Source of the DNA: Sporisorium sorghi
Taxonomy: Eukaryota; Basidiomycota; Ustilaginomycetes; Ustilaginales; Ustilaginaceae
DNA: 64,000 nucleotides
Reading direction: 5' to 3'
NCBI GenBank assembly: GCA_023212695.1
Contig: JALCCG010000028.1
Location: 1-64,000, forward strand
Shown here: positions 1-7,926 of the stretch, one piece after another
Numbering within the stretch: position 1 is the stretch's first letter
Layout of the letters: every line of letters starts with the position of its first letter
Translations under genes and position numbers: made by a program
The notes under the pieces: generated by a model
Databases searched by the model: none
Told to the model about the DNA's origin: nothing
The model's input: the letters and a program-made list of their open reading frames with translations, nothing else

Positions 1-325
1 CAAGGGCTTCTAAACCGCCTGTCTCCATCTTTCTCTGCCAGGAATACAACATGGAGAAGTCCGGAAGCTTAAACAAAACAGCGGTATCCATGAGAGAAGC
101 GTCTGATTGAGCCATATGACTGAGTACGTCCAGTTTAAAGCTTGCCGGATAATTTGTATAGCCGTTAGTAAAGACAGTCTCACCATGCATCTCATAGAGC
201 TTCAACCAATATTGGAATTGAGACTTGGTAACGCCCACTTGATTTGCGTATTCGGTCTGAGATAGAAGATCAGAGTCATACCCTTGAATTAATGCCAATT
301 TGCTATCCTTAGTAAATTTAGTCAT
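1..325 (-). CDS. IS3-family transposase OrfA (helix-turn-helix), partial
   Basis: An open frame starts at ATG 325 on the minus strand and continues past the window edge, giving 108 codons. The N-terminus (MTKFTKDSKLALIQGY) and the later QTEYANQVGVTKSQFQYWL segment are typical of the helix-turn-helix protein of IS150-like elements, which binds the terminal inverted repeats. A second HTH begins near residue 66 (YPASFKLDVLSHM). The OrfB DDE integrase would lie to the left, outside the window. Confidence 0.75.
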   Translation of the reverse strand, partial: MTKFTKDSKLALIQGYDSDLLSQTEYANQVGVTKSQFQYWLKLYEMHGETVFTNGYTNYPASFKLDVLSHMAQSDASLMDTAVLFKLPDFSMLYSWQRKMETGGLEAL

Positions 326-379
326 AAAAAAACTGCACCTCCAACTATTAGATGTGTCTAACAATTGGGGTGCAGTTCA
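1..379 (-). mobile_element. Partial IS3-family (IS150-like) insertion sequence, left end
   Basis: The element runs off the left edge of the window. Read on the minus strand it starts with the terminal sequence TGAACTGCACCCCAATTG at 379, followed by a partly self-complementary leader (AACTGCACC / GGTGCAGTT) and then an orfA-type transposase start. The TG terminus and the orfA position fit the IS150 group of IS3. Only this end is visible, so completeness and target duplication cannot be judged. Confidence 0.75.
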
Positions 380-475
380 GTCCATCAAACCGACAAGCTT
401 TTTTTATGGCTAACACGTTAAATCTGATGGGATTCTTTGAGCAGGATGAGGCGGAGTTTTGAAAGGGGAATAAAT

Positions 476-520
476 ACAGCGGCTAACTGAGATGTCAAAA
501 CCCAAGTTTGCCGCTGTTTT
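476..520 (+). terminator. Hairpin, probable terminator
   Basis: ACAGCGGC (476-483) pairs with GCCGCTGT (510-517), extended inward by AACT/AGTT, and is followed by TTTT on the plus strand. It lies between the IS end and the cupin gene and may end a transcript that the IS has since interrupted. Confidence 0.5.
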
Positions 521-532
521 AATTTAATGTTA

Positions 533-1093
533 CTATCCTTTATTGTACCTAGCATACATGGCATCTGCTTTTGTTTCATGAACCGTGCCATATGGATGCT
601 CAGGAGGAGCATAGATCACGTATACTTTTAGTGGTACATTACCCATATTGGTTACATTGTGCCATTTTCCAGCCGGTATCATGATCGCATAATCATCATA
701 GGCCATTTTTTGAAAATCCAGATTATCTTTACTATCACCCATTTGAACAAGTCCCTGACCTTGTTCAATTCGTATGAATTGATCAGTTGTTGGATGAACT
801 TCTAAACCAATGTCATCTCCAACATTAATGCTCATTAGTGTCACTTGTAAGTGCTTCCCTGTCCATAAAGCGGTTCGGTAAGTATTGTTTTGTTTAGTTG
901 CTTGATCAATATTCAACACAAGCGGTCTTTGCCCATAATCTGTTAATTTCAAATTTTCATTATAACGACTCCAGTTGGTATTGTTCCAACTTGAATAATG
1001 AGGATTCAAATAATTGCTCCAGTTTTGGTTATTACAGTAGTTATGCGTAGGATTATGCCCTTGATAAGGGTGGCATGGATGATAGCGATACAT
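533..1093 (-). CDS. Cupin-domain protein
   Basis: A 186-aa protein with an Asn/Tyr/His-rich N-terminal tail of about 45 residues and then one cupin domain. Cupin motif 1 is visible as GLEVHPTTDQFIRIEQGQG; the usual HxH is reduced to a single His. Motif 2 is PAGKWHNVTN. The family folds as a small beta-barrel, often metal-binding, with varied roles such as isomerase, dioxygenase or sugar binding; none can be assigned here. ATG 1093 is chosen because GAGGAG lies 7 nt upstream; ATG 1099 is almost on top of it. The low-complexity N-terminus resembles spore-surface proteins, but that is only an impression. The gene stands alone. Confidence 0.75.
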   Translation of the reverse strand: MYRYHPCHPYQGHNPTHNYCNNQNWSNYLNPHYSSWNNTNWSRYNENLKLTDYGQRPLVLNIDQATKQNNTYRTALWTGKHLQVTLMSINVGDDIGLEVHPTTDQFIRIEQGQGLVQMGDSKDNLDFQKMAYDDYAIMIPAGKWHNVTNMGNVPLKVYVIYAPPEHPYGTVHETKADAMYARYNKG

Positions 1094-1282
1094 ATTCATT
1101 CTCCTCTTTATGGTTTCGTAATTTTCTTTTCATCCTATGCAGTTGCCTATTTAAACGATTCGAAAATGGGCTGGAGCCTATGACTTAAGAATGAAGGTGG
1201 TTAATCGTAAGGCGAAAACTTTGAAGTTAATGAGGTTTTTGAAGAAGCGTTATCAGTTTGATTAAGTACTTAAAGATTAAAA

Positions 1283-1320
1283 AAACATGCCCTATGCTTT
1301 TGACATAGGTCATGTTTAAT
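1283..1320. terminator. Terminator hairpin after uspA-like gene
   Basis: AAACATGCCCTATG pairs with CATAGGTCATGTTT around a short loop just beyond the stop codon of the universal stress gene on the minus strand. A-rich sequence on the left side gives a U-tract in the minus-strand transcript. Confidence 0.65.
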
Positions 1321-1328
1321 TATTTGTT

Positions 1329-1748
1329 CTACTTTACCACCATAACAGGGCACTGAGCTCTCTTGACTACTTTATGGCTGACACTTCCTAAAACAAATTC
1401 TTGAAATGAATTAAGGCCTCGACTACCTATAATGATAAGATCAACACTTTCCTTTTTCGAGTAATCAACAATTGTGGGGCCCGGATCACCAATGACTATT
1501 GTGATTTGATGATTCACGCTTTTGTTTCCCAGTTCTTCTGTAACTGGTAATAGTTTTTGCTTCCGTTTTAATTCAATTTCTTCATGGTTTTGTGAATGGA
1601 GCACCTCTTCTTTTATTTTTGTTGGATCTACAGCGTACAGAACTTCTACTGTTGCACCTTCAGCAAGAGATGCTAACCGAGCTGCTTCAGCTGCAGCGCG
1701 AACGGAGTTCTTTGAACCGTCCGCAGCAAGTAAAATATGTTGATACAT
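1329..1748 (-). CDS. Universal stress protein UspA family
   Basis: A 139-aa single-domain Usp protein. The N-terminal strand (MYQHILLAADGSKNS) and the nucleotide-binding signature G-x2-G-x9-G-S are present (GSRGLNSFQEFVLGSVS), so it should be of the ATP-binding class. It is cytoplasmic and its precise role is unknown. ATG 1748 is preferred because AGGAG sits 6-7 nt upstream; the in-frame GTG at 1757 overlaps that ribosome site. It follows the SulP transporter gene by 16 nt on the same strand, so the two very likely form one operon. Pairing of UspA with SulP is a common arrangement. Confidence 0.9.
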   Translation of the reverse strand: MYQHILLAADGSKNSVRAAAEAARLASLAEGATVEVLYAVDPTKIKEEVLHSQNHEEIELKRKQKLLPVTEELGNKSVNHQITIVIGDPGPTIVDYSKKESVDLIIIGSRGLNSFQEFVLGSVSHKVVKRAQCPVMVVK

Positions 1749-1764
1749 GGATATCACTCCTGTT

Positions 1765-3228
1765 CTAATGAGATTTTAATTGCGCGTTAGAATCGTGGTA
1801 TACAGCTAATCTATTTACAATTTTTTCACTTGATGCATTGAGTCCTTTAATGGTGACACGATTATGATTAGCACGGTACTTAATTACAACTTTATCTACG
1901 GCGCCGACCCCTGAGTCATCCCAAATGTGCGCATTCGAAAAGTCGAGAACAATGTCTTTGTCTGTGACGTTGTAATCAAATGCGTTGACGAATCCTTCTA
2001 CAGATGCAAAAAAGAGTTGGCCAGAGATCTTGAACGTTGTTTTATTCCCCCTGATTTCGCTTGTAACACTTACCTTTGATATTTTAGAAGCAAAGAATAT
2101 GGCACTTAAGATGATTCCTAAGAGAACCCCAATTGCAAGGTTGTCCGTAACAACGACAACAATGACAGTAGCCAGCATGACAAAAGCATCACTTTTAGGG
2201 GCTTTTCTTACATAGGAGAATGATGACCAGTCAAAAGTACCTATTGATACCATGATCATGATCCCAGCCAAGACAGGCATTGGAATTTGTACCACAACTC
2301 CACCTAGAACAATAATCAGAAACATCAGAAACACACCAGCTACAAATGTCGACAACCTAGTACGACCGCCCGATTTTACATTGATGACAGACTGTCCGAT
2401 CATCGCGCAGCCAGCCATGCCACCGAAGAAACCCGTAATGATGTTTGCGATGCCTTGTCCACGAGCTTCCTTATTTTTGTTACTCTCTGTTTCGGTCATA
2501 TCATCTACAATCGAAGAGGTTAGAAGAGATTCAACCAAACCCACAACGGCTAGGGAAATCGAGTAAGGGAAGATGATTTGTAACGTTTCAAGATTAAATG
2601 GGATGTTAGGGATTAGAAAAGAGGGTAAGGATTGAGTGATGACTCCCAATTCACCGACAGTTCCCAAATCTAGATTGCCCCATATTGCTGCGGCAGTGAG
2701 CACAACAATAGCGATAAGAGGCGCAGGAATAGCTTTGAAGAAGCGGGGTAATACATATACAATAATGAGAGTAACAGCCACGAATATATAGGTCAGAGTT
2801 GAAATTCCTACAAAATGCGGTACCTGAGCCATAAATATTAGAATAGCAAGAGCATTAACAAAACCAATCATGACAGCTCTCGGTATGAATTTCATGAGTT
2901 TGCCGATTTTGAATATTCCAAACAGCAATTGGATGATGCCCGTGAGGACAGTTGCCGCCAATAAATACTGAATGCCATGTTCCTTTACGAGCGGAACCAT
3001 AAGTAAGGCCATTGCTCCGGTAGCAGCGGAAATCATCCCTGGCCGACCACCTATAAAAGATATAATTACAGCGATACAAAATGAAGCATATAGTCCTACC
3101 ATTGGATCAACACCAGCGATAATTGAAAATGCAATCGCTTCTGGAATAAGAGCCAAAGCTACCACGATACCAGCTAAGATATCGCTTTTGGTGTTAGAAA
3201 ACCATTCTTGTTTAATCCGTTCAATCAC
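1765..3228 (-). CDS. SulP-family anion transporter with STAS domain
   Basis: About 487 residues with the SulP membrane core, including the conserved opening ([21 protein letters not shown]) and many hydrophobic segments, followed by a C-terminal STAS domain from about residue 390 ([20 protein letters not shown]). SulP carriers move sulfate, bicarbonate or other anions across the cytoplasmic membrane; the substrate is not evident. Start is uncertain: GTG 3240 overlaps the AAGGAG ribosome site, whereas GTG 3228 is 11 nt after it and gives the family-like N-terminus IERIKQEWF. It is first in an operon with the UspA gene. Confidence 0.88.
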   Translation of the reverse strand: MIERIKQEWFSNTKSDILAGIVVALALIPEAIAFSIIAGVDPMVGLYASFCIAVIISFIGGRPGMISAATGAMALLMVPLVKEHGIQYLLAATVLTGIIQLLFGIFKIGKLMKFIPRAVMIGFVNALAILIFMAQVPHFVGISTLTYIFVAVTLIIVYVLPRFFKAIPAPLIAIVVLTAAAIWGNLDLGTVGELGVITQSLPSFLIPNIPFNLETLQIIFPYSISLAVVGLVESLLTSSIVDDMTETESNKNKEARGQGIANIITGFFGGMAGCAMIGQSVINVKSGGRTRLSTFVAGVFLMFLIIVLGGVVVQIPMPVLAGIMIMVSIGTFDWSSFSYVRKAPKSDAFVMLATVIVVVVTDNLAIGVLLGIILSAIFFASKISKVSVTSEIRGNKTTFKISGQLFFASVEGFVNAFDYNVTDKDIVLDFSNAHIWDDSGVGAVDKVVIKYRANHNRVTIKGLNASSEKIVNRLAVYHDSNAQLKSH

Positions 3229-3255
3229 TTGTACTTCCACTCCTTATCATTTGCT

Positions 3256-3278
3256 ATGACTTTTACTTTTAAAGTCAT
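3256..3278. promoter_or_regulatory. Inverted repeat ATGACTTT / AAAGTCAT in divergent promoter region
   Basis: ATGACTTT (3256-3263) and AAAGTCAT (3271-3278) are perfect complements 7 nt apart, lying just upstream of the SulP gene. A third copy, AAAGTCAT, is at 3361-3368 just before the recombinase-like gene. They are candidate operator sites shared by the two divergent genes. Confidence 0.45.
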
Positions 3279-3388
3279 GACCGGTTCTAGTACATTGATA
3301 TTATCACGGATTGCACCAAAATGGAACCTTTTTGGTCCCTTATATGTGTTATAATTTTATAAAGTCATACGTGATTAGGAGTTTTAAT

Positions 3389-3931
3389 ATGATATTTGGT
3401 TACATGAGACCCTCTCAGGATGATCCACATTGTCAAAATCAACTAGAAATTTTAAAAAGAAAGTCCTGCGATCACTTATTTAAAGAAGAACACTCATCTG
3501 CGAAAAAGAGAACTCAATTAGAATTGATGTTGGATCGACTCATGCCTGGAGATACAATAGTTGTGACCAGACTATTTTCGCTCGCTGACTCGACGAGGCA
3601 TCTTAGTGAATTATTGGATCAATTTCAAATCCGACAAGTCCATTTGTATTCATTGAATGAAAACCTAAACACCCGAGAAGATTCCGGTCGTTTATTCCAT
3701 AAACATGTGGAAACTATCCTAGAATTTCAAGGGGATTTAATTAGTGAAAGTACCAAAAAAGGGCTGGATGAGGCTAAGGAAAAAGGTACGAAGTTAGGAC
3801 GTCCACGCAAGCTTGATGAGAACGTGATGAAGGCGATCCAGATGTATGAAAGCAATAAATATACACTTGCACAAATACGTGAAGAAACAGGGATTAGTAA
3901 AACAACCTTGTATCGATACCTCGAAAATTAA
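3389..3931 (+). CDS. Serine recombinase (resolvase/invertase) family protein with altered catalytic positions
   Basis: A 180-aa protein with the resolvase N-terminal fold (MIFGYMRPSQ; candidate nucleophile Ser9 after Arg7) and a C-terminal helix-turn-helix after the usual GTKLGRPRK linker (YTLAQIREETGISKTTLYRYL). The segment that normally reads D-R-L-x-R around residues 63-67 reads FSLAD, so two catalytic arginines appear to be lost. It may bind DNA without recombining it, for example as a regulator of the divergent SulP gene; this is inference. ATG 3389 is chosen because TAGGAG lies 7 nt upstream; an earlier TTG has no ribosome site. Confidence 0.8.
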   Translation: MIFGYMRPSQDDPHCQNQLEILKRKSCDHLFKEEHSSAKKRTQLELMLDRLMPGDTIVVTRLFSLADSTRHLSELLDQFQIRQVHLYSLNENLNTREDSGRLFHKHVETILEFQGDLISESTKKGLDEAKEKGTKLGRPRKLDENVMKAIQMYESNKYTLAQIREETGISKTTLYRYLEN

Positions 3932-4433
3932 ACGTAATTTAATCAACGGGGCGATAGTTATTTATTCGTTGCTGTTACTTGGAAACCACTACTTATTGTT
4001 TGCTTTAGGATTTGTGAATAAGGTGGAGATTGTGAGACGCGGTTAGGTTTGACAGTAAAATGAACACGAACTGACCGTAAGTTGACTCTATGTTGAACAC
4101 CACATGACGGTTTGCCCGTGACAGTATGTAACCATAGAAAAGGCGAGAATGACACGCACGGCTGCATGAATGCGGCAAATGACCGGGGCGTAACTCTTCT
4201 CGCTTTTTCTGTTGTTGAGAAACCAATAAACAACACGCGTTTTAATACGCCCTTAGATTGAGTTTTAACGAATTTTATGTAGATAATCGTATACGGGGAT
4301 GTATTCGGGGGTTTAATGGTCTTTTAAACCTATTTAAATAGCTCTCATGCCTATATTGACCTAGGATTTTGAGTAGATTATATTTATCCAGAACGCGTTC
4401 GAATACGAGTTAAAGACAGAGGGAGAAGATAGG
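3932..4433. other. Intergenic stretch with spaced TGAC-N-GT repeats
   Basis: No supported gene is present in this 502-bp gap. Between 4050 and 4130 the heptamer TGACNGT occurs at least four times in the same orientation (4050, 4070, 4105 and 4119 approximately), followed by two further TGAC words. The minus-strand open frames here have no ribosome site. The origin of the repeats is unknown; a remnant transposon end is one possibility. Confidence 0.4.
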
Positions 4434-5603
4434 ATGGAATTTGTTTGGTATTTAGTTCTTATTTTGCTTTTCACTAAACTAGCTGGAGACTTATCAGTAC
4501 GTTTAGGTCAACCAGCTGTACTTGGAAAACTAATTGTCGGGATACTTCTAGGTCCTGCCGTACTTGGTTGGATAGATAGTAATGAATTTATCCATTACGT
4601 ATCAGAGATAGGAGTATTGCTGCTTATGTTTATTGCTGGTTTGGAAACAGATGTAGAACAACTGAAGAAGAATTGGAAATCAGCAGTCGCTGTTGCTGTT
4701 GGTGGAATTATACTACCTTTCATCGGAGGGTATGGAGTTGCAGAGTTATTTGGTTTTTCAGTTAATTACGCCCTTTTCATGGGAGTGTTGTTTAGCGCAA
4801 CTTCCGTAAGCATTTCTGTTCAAGTATTAAAAGATCTGGATCGTCTTGGTTCGAAAGAAGGAACGACTATCCTTGGGGCAGCTGTAGTAGATGATATTTT
4901 GGTCGTCATTCTACTCGCTTTCATGATGAGTTTCCTGGGCACGGGTCAGGAAATATCCATGGGCCTTCTTATAGGTAAGAAGGTGTTATTTTTCGTCGGT
5001 GTTATTATTGCAGGATGGCTTATTGTTCCTCATGTCTTGAAGTGGCTCTCCAGTTTAAAGGTTACAGAGCCTGTGATTTCAATTGCACTTGTCGTGTGTT
5101 TTGGATTTTCTTATTTCGCAGATTTGATGGGGATGGCCGGTATAATTGGTGCATTTGCTGCGGGAATAGCTATCTCACAAACGGCCTTAAAGCACACCGT
5201 TGAACAAAAAATCGAGCCCATCGCGTATTCGATTTTTGTCCCTGTCTTTTTTGTAAGCATTGGGCTCAATGTATCCTTTCAAGGAGTTAGTCAACAAGTA
5301 GGCTTCATTGTAGTATTGACCATAGCCGCAGTTCTGACCAAATTGCTGGGAGGTGCTCTTGGAGCGAGAATTACAGGTTTTAATAACTTATCATCATTTG
5401 CTGTCGGAGCTGGCATGGTATCAAGAGGGGAAGTTGCATTAATCATTGCTTCCACAGGCCTACAAGCAGGACTTCTACTACCAGAATATTTCACATCTGT
5501 TGTCATTGTGGTTATTCTGACGACATTAATTGCTCCACCGTTGTTGAAGATCCTTTTTCAACCACAAAGTAAATTGAATAGCTCCAAAGAAATCGGGCTA
5601 TAG
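4434..5603 (+). CDS. CPA2-family cation:proton antiporter
   Basis: A 389-aa integral membrane protein with about 12 predicted segments. Typical family stretches are LGQPAVLGKLIVGILLGPAVLGW near the N-terminus, GVLFSATSVSISVQVL, and VVDDILVVILLAF, whose Asp pair corresponds to the ion-binding aspartates of NapA/GerN-type exchangers. It lacks the C-terminal RCK domain of Kef channels. It should exchange Na+ or K+ for protons across the cytoplasmic membrane. AGGGAGAAG lies 5-10 nt before the ATG. It appears monocistronic or followed by the small degenerate gene at 5627. Confidence 0.9.
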   Translation: MEFVWYLVLILLFTKLAGDLSVRLGQPAVLGKLIVGILLGPAVLGWIDSNEFIHYVSEIGVLLLMFIAGLETDVEQLKKNWKSAVAVAVGGIILPFIGGYGVAELFGFSVNYALFMGVLFSATSVSISVQVLKDLDRLGSKEGTTILGAAVVDDILVVILLAFMMSFLGTGQEISMGLLIGKKVLFFVGVIIAGWLIVPHVLKWLSSLKVTEPVISIALVVCFGFSYFADLMGMAGIIGAFAAGIAISQTALKHTVEQKIEPIAYSIFVPVFFVSIGLNVSFQGVSQQVGFIVVLTIAAVLTKLLGGALGARITGFNNLSSFAVGAGMVSRGEVALIIASTGLQAGLLLPEYFTSVVIVVILTTLIAPPLLKILFQPQSKLNSSKEIGL

Positions 5604-5626
5604 TGGACTATAAGGGGTTGATTTAA

Positions 5627-5905
5627 ATATCGAAGCTCTATCTGTTTTCATATAAGCCAAAGAACGAAGGTTGGACCGAAGATTGCGTTAATTTTCATCT
5701 GGATAGTTTGTATGACATCAAACATCTTCATGATCGTGTATACCTTATCAAGACGGATGATGATGTTGATTTATTAGATAAGTATCTCCTTGAATGTTTT
5801 AGGAACAACGATAGTTACTTTCTGTTGCAAATTAGCGAAATGCCTATTAGGCACCGTCATCAAGGTCTCATTTCTGAGGATATTTCCACGTGGTTGCAGC
5901 TATAA
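5627..5905 (+). pseudogene. Small protein of possible Cas2/SinR-like ferredoxin fold, no canonical start codon
   Basis: A continuous 92-codon frame reads SKLYLFSYKPKNEGWTE at its beginning, then a VYLIKTDDDVDLLD segment and ends GLISEDISTWLQL. The pattern (LYxxSY start, a central vYxIkT strand, a terminal WL) resembles small hypothetical proteins annotated as SinR family or Cas2-like; I am not certain. AAGGGG is placed 10 nt before an ATA codon at 5627, exactly where ATG would be expected, and no ATG lies in the first 80 codons in frame. It is either read from ATA, from TTG 5708, or is dead. It follows the antiporter by 23 nt. Confidence 0.45.
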
Positions 5906-5915
5906 AGGAGGAAAG

Positions 5916-5947
5916 AAAAGCGAACTATCCTCTGATAGTTCGCTTTT
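5916..5947 (+). terminator. Strong Rho-independent terminator
   Basis: A perfect 14-bp stem, AAAAGCGAACTATC with GATAGTTCGCTTTT, around a CTCT loop, ending in TTTT. It closes the antiporter/small-protein unit. Confidence 0.9.
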
Positions 5948-6136
5948 CTATTGCAATAATGAGGAAATCAGAGAATGCTTGCGAAACACTATAATTGATA
6001 TTGTTATATCGAATTCGTTCAATGTAGAATATAGCCGAAATAATACAAAAAAATATACTTTCATTTATAATTGTAGGTATACTAAGGTCATCATATTCGA
6101 AAGTACTGTTAAGCACTAATCCGAAATAATAGTAAA

Positions 6137-6664
6137 TTAACACTGGAGGAACGCTTTAGGTTTTTTTATATTTATTAATTTCTCCATGATCTTAACATCC
6201 ACATATCTCCCATCCAAGACCCCTTGCTTTTCAAATACCCCCACATCACGGTAACCAAGTTTATGATATAAGCCTTGACCATTTTGATTAAATGGAAAGG
6301 TGAACAACACGATTTTATAAAAGTCTTTTTCTTTAGCAATCTCCTCAAGACGCTGGAGAAGTATACTTCCAATTCCTTTACCTCTGAAGGCTCGATCGAT
6401 GTATATGGATAGGTCGGCAACACCGTCATAAGCACATCGTTGAGAAAAAGGGTTAAGGGAAGCCCAGCCGATTACGACATCTTCGTACTCAGCTACAATG
6501 ACTGCATAACGATTTTGGTGTTGTTGAAACCAGTTATTCATGTATGCAATATCTTTTTGATCAACTTCTAGCGTAGCTATACGATCCTCGATTCCTTGAT
6601 TATAAATGTTCAATATTCGTTCCACATCATCAGTGACTGCTGCTCTAATCGAAGTGGTTTTCAT
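6137..6664 (-). CDS. arsN1: ArsN1-type arsinothricin N-acetyltransferase (GNAT)
   Basis: A 175-aa GNAT protein. The acetyl-CoA loop is RGKGIG near residue 95, and the family blocks IYNQGIEDRIATLE, VIGWASLNPFSQR and IVLFTFPFNQNGQGLY match the phosphinothricin/arsinothricin acetyltransferase group called ArsN1. Such enzymes acetylate the amino group of the organoarsenical antibiotic arsinothricin and can act on phosphinothricin. GGAGG lies 8 nt before ATG 6664. It is the last gene of a minus-strand unit with a MarR regulator and a 54-aa Cys-tailed peptide, and the arsenic surroundings support the arsinothricin reading over herbicide resistance. Confidence 0.82.
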   Translation of the reverse strand: MKTTSIRAAVTDDVERILNIYNQGIEDRIATLEVDQKDIAYMNNWFQQHQNRYAVIVAEYEDVVIGWASLNPFSQRCAYDGVADLSIYIDRAFRGKGIGSILLQRLEEIAKEKDFYKIVLFTFPFNQNGQGLYHKLGYRDVGVFEKQGVLDGRYVDVKIMEKLINIKKPKAFLQC

Positions 6665-6695
6665 AATCAGTTCCTCCTATGTAGGAAATTTAAGC

Positions 6696-6860
6696 TTAGC
6701 AGCAGGAAACACAGCAGGCATTCCTGCGCGGTTGCCTTGAAAATGAGAATGAAATACGAGATTTTTTTCTATTGAGTTCTTTATTGGTTATCTCTCGGCT
6801 TTTTTGAATGTGAAGGTCACTTTTCATTAAATACTCTGCAACGTAAGAATGGAGCAGCAT
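6696..6860 (-). CDS. 54-aa basic peptide ending in CCVSCC
   Basis: This small frame begins MLLHSYVAEYLMKSD, continues through a very basic middle (KELNRKKSR, FSRQPRRNA) and ends in CCVSCC, a likely soft-metal or arsenite ligand set. AGGAG lies 10 nt before the ATG. It starts 29 nt after the MarR stop and ends 31 nt before the ArsN1 start, with its own ribosome site, so it fits as the middle gene of a three-gene operon. I do not recognise the family. It could be an arsenite-binding peptide or a regulatory leader. Its reality rests on context and the Cys tail. Confidence 0.55.
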   Translation of the reverse strand: MLLHSYVAEYLMKSDLHIQKSREITNKELNRKKSRISFSFSRQPRRNACCVSCC

Positions 6861-6889
6861 CGTAATTCATCTCCTATATAATAAATTTA

Positions 6890-7339
6890 TTATTCAGATA
6901 ATGGGCCGCAGCATTTATTGGATTTCGCCATCGCGTCGTTAAAAATTTTAACGGAATGAAGAACTGTTTCTTTTTCGAAATCGGTCATATAAGAGAATAC
7001 TTCGTTAAGATAGTCATTCATCTGCATATCAATTGTTGTTGCTACAAATTTACCCTCCGTCGTAAGGGCAAGTGTGTGAACTCTTCGGTCCTGCGGATCT
7101 GGTGTTTTTTTAACTAAATTCATTTTGATTAGGGATTGGACCTGCCGGCTAAATGTCGTAATATCGGTTCCTAGTGTTTCAGCAATCTGTTGCATCGAAG
7201 GATTGTGCTGCCGGTCCACTTCGTATAAGATGTGGCTTTGAACTAAAGAAACGTCGTTTCCTCCGATACTGCAGCAGTTTTTATTAAGTAGACCAAACCT
7301 TCGGGTCATGATTTGAAACAACTCACGAGCATTTTCCAT
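6890..7339 (-). CDS. MarR-family regulator with Cys pairs
   Basis: A 149-aa winged-helix regulator; the central segment (SMQQIAETLGTDITTFSRQVQSL) and the wing (DPQDRRVHTLALTTEG) are MarR-like. Two vicinal Cys pairs stand out: Cys22-Cys23 in the first helix and Cys143-Cys144 near the C-terminus. Together they could bind arsenite or antimonite, which is inference. ATG 7339 is preferred (AGAGGTGAT 6 nt upstream) over an upstream extension without a ribosome site. It heads the operon with the Cys-tailed peptide and arsN1 and probably represses it through the palindrome at 7378-7390. Confidence 0.82.
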   Translation of the reverse strand: MENARELFQIMTRRFGLLNKNCCSIGGNDVSLVQSHILYEVDRQHNPSMQQIAETLGTDITTFSRQVQSLIKMNLVKKTPDPQDRRVHTLALTTEGKFVATTIDMQMNDYLNEVFSYMTDFEKETVLHSVKIFNDAMAKSNKCCGPLSE

Positions 7340-7377
7340 TTTCGAATCACCTCTTGTCATAGTTATACAACATATAT

Positions 7378-7390
7378 TTGCAACATGCAA
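7378..7390 (-). promoter_or_regulatory. MarR operator candidate within the marR-arsN1 promoter
   Basis: TTGCAACATGCAA is a 13-bp near-perfect palindrome. On the minus strand it overlaps a promoter with -35 TTGCAT and -10 TATAAC 17 nt apart, upstream of the MarR gene. Autoregulation is inferred from position. Confidence 0.5.
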
Positions 7391-7463
7391 GTAATACAAT
7401 TCTATGGCTTGTGATCAGTTCTTTTGTATATTGGAGTTTGATTTTGAATATACTCCAATATAA

Positions 7464-7532
7464 ATCAAAAAAAATTGATGCTTGACGTGTTTAATGCGAC
7501 TTGCTACAATGGCCACATCAAAATAATTTGAT
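7464..7532 (+). promoter_or_regulatory. arsR1 promoter with two ArsR operators
   Basis: ATCAAAAAAAATTGAT (7464-7479) and ATCAAAATAATTTGAT (7517-7532) are 16-bp palindromes of the ATCAA-N6-TTGAT type used by Gram-positive ArsR repressors. Between them are -35 TTGACG (7482-7487) and -10 TACAAT (7505-7510), 17 nt apart. The repressor bound at both sites would flank the promoter. Confidence 0.8.
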
Positions 7533-7551
7533 GGAAAGATGAGGTGACAAC

Positions 7552-7866
7552 ATGAAGGTCTCCCTTATACAAGAAGACGTTTTGAGCCTATACGAACAAA
7601 AGTTTAAAGCCCTATCTGATAAAAATCGGCTGAGAATCATTTATGAACTAAATCAACGAGGTAAAGTATGTGTTTGTGACCTAACTGACATGCTGGAACT
7701 GCCTCAATCAAAACTGTCTTACCATCTAAAAATGTTGCTAGATGCAAATATTATATTGATGGAACGCATCGGAAAATGGAACTATTATCAATTAAACGAT
7801 GAAGAAATCAAAGGATTATTATCCGAAAAGCTATGCTGTGTTTTCTATCCTAATACAAAAACATAA
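7552..7866 (+). CDS. arsR: ArsR-family arsenite-responsive repressor 1
   Basis: A 104-aa ArsR/SmtB winged-helix protein. The alpha-3 metal motif is present as KVCVCDL (Cys40, Cys42), and a further Cys pair occurs near the C-terminus (SEKLCCVF). The recognition helix segment is LPQSKLSYHLKML. It should repress in the absence of As(III)/Sb(III) and release DNA when the Cys residues bind metal. A ribosome site (GATGAGGTG) precedes the ATG. It sits between two operators upstream and one downstream, heading the flavoprotein-trxB genes. Confidence 0.92.
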   Translation: MKVSLIQEDVLSLYEQKFKALSDKNRLRIIYELNQRGKVCVCDLTDMLELPQSKLSYHLKMLLDANIILMERIGKWNYYQLNDEEIKGLLSEKLCCVFYPNTKT

Positions 7867-7882
7867 TTTTTTTATCTCATAC

Positions 7883-7898
7883 ATCAAAAAAAGTTGAT
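7883..7898 (+). promoter_or_regulatory. Third ArsR operator, before the flavoprotein gene
   Basis: ATCAAAAAAAGTTGAT repeats the 16-bp operator pattern seen at 7464 and 7517, placed 17 nt after the arsR1 stop and 28 nt before the next start. It may act as a roadblock or serve an internal promoter. Confidence 0.65.
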
Positions 7899-7926
7899 GA
7901 ATCAAAAACATAAGGAGGGTTTCTGT

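Noticed and set aside
380..475. Short frame beginning ATGGCTAACACG beside the IS end
   Set aside because: Only 18 codons, no ribosome site; could be debris of a gene cut by the IS but cannot be shown.
3958..4236. Two minus-strand open frames in the gap before the antiporter
   Set aside because: No ribosome sites, no recognisable motifs, unusual composition.
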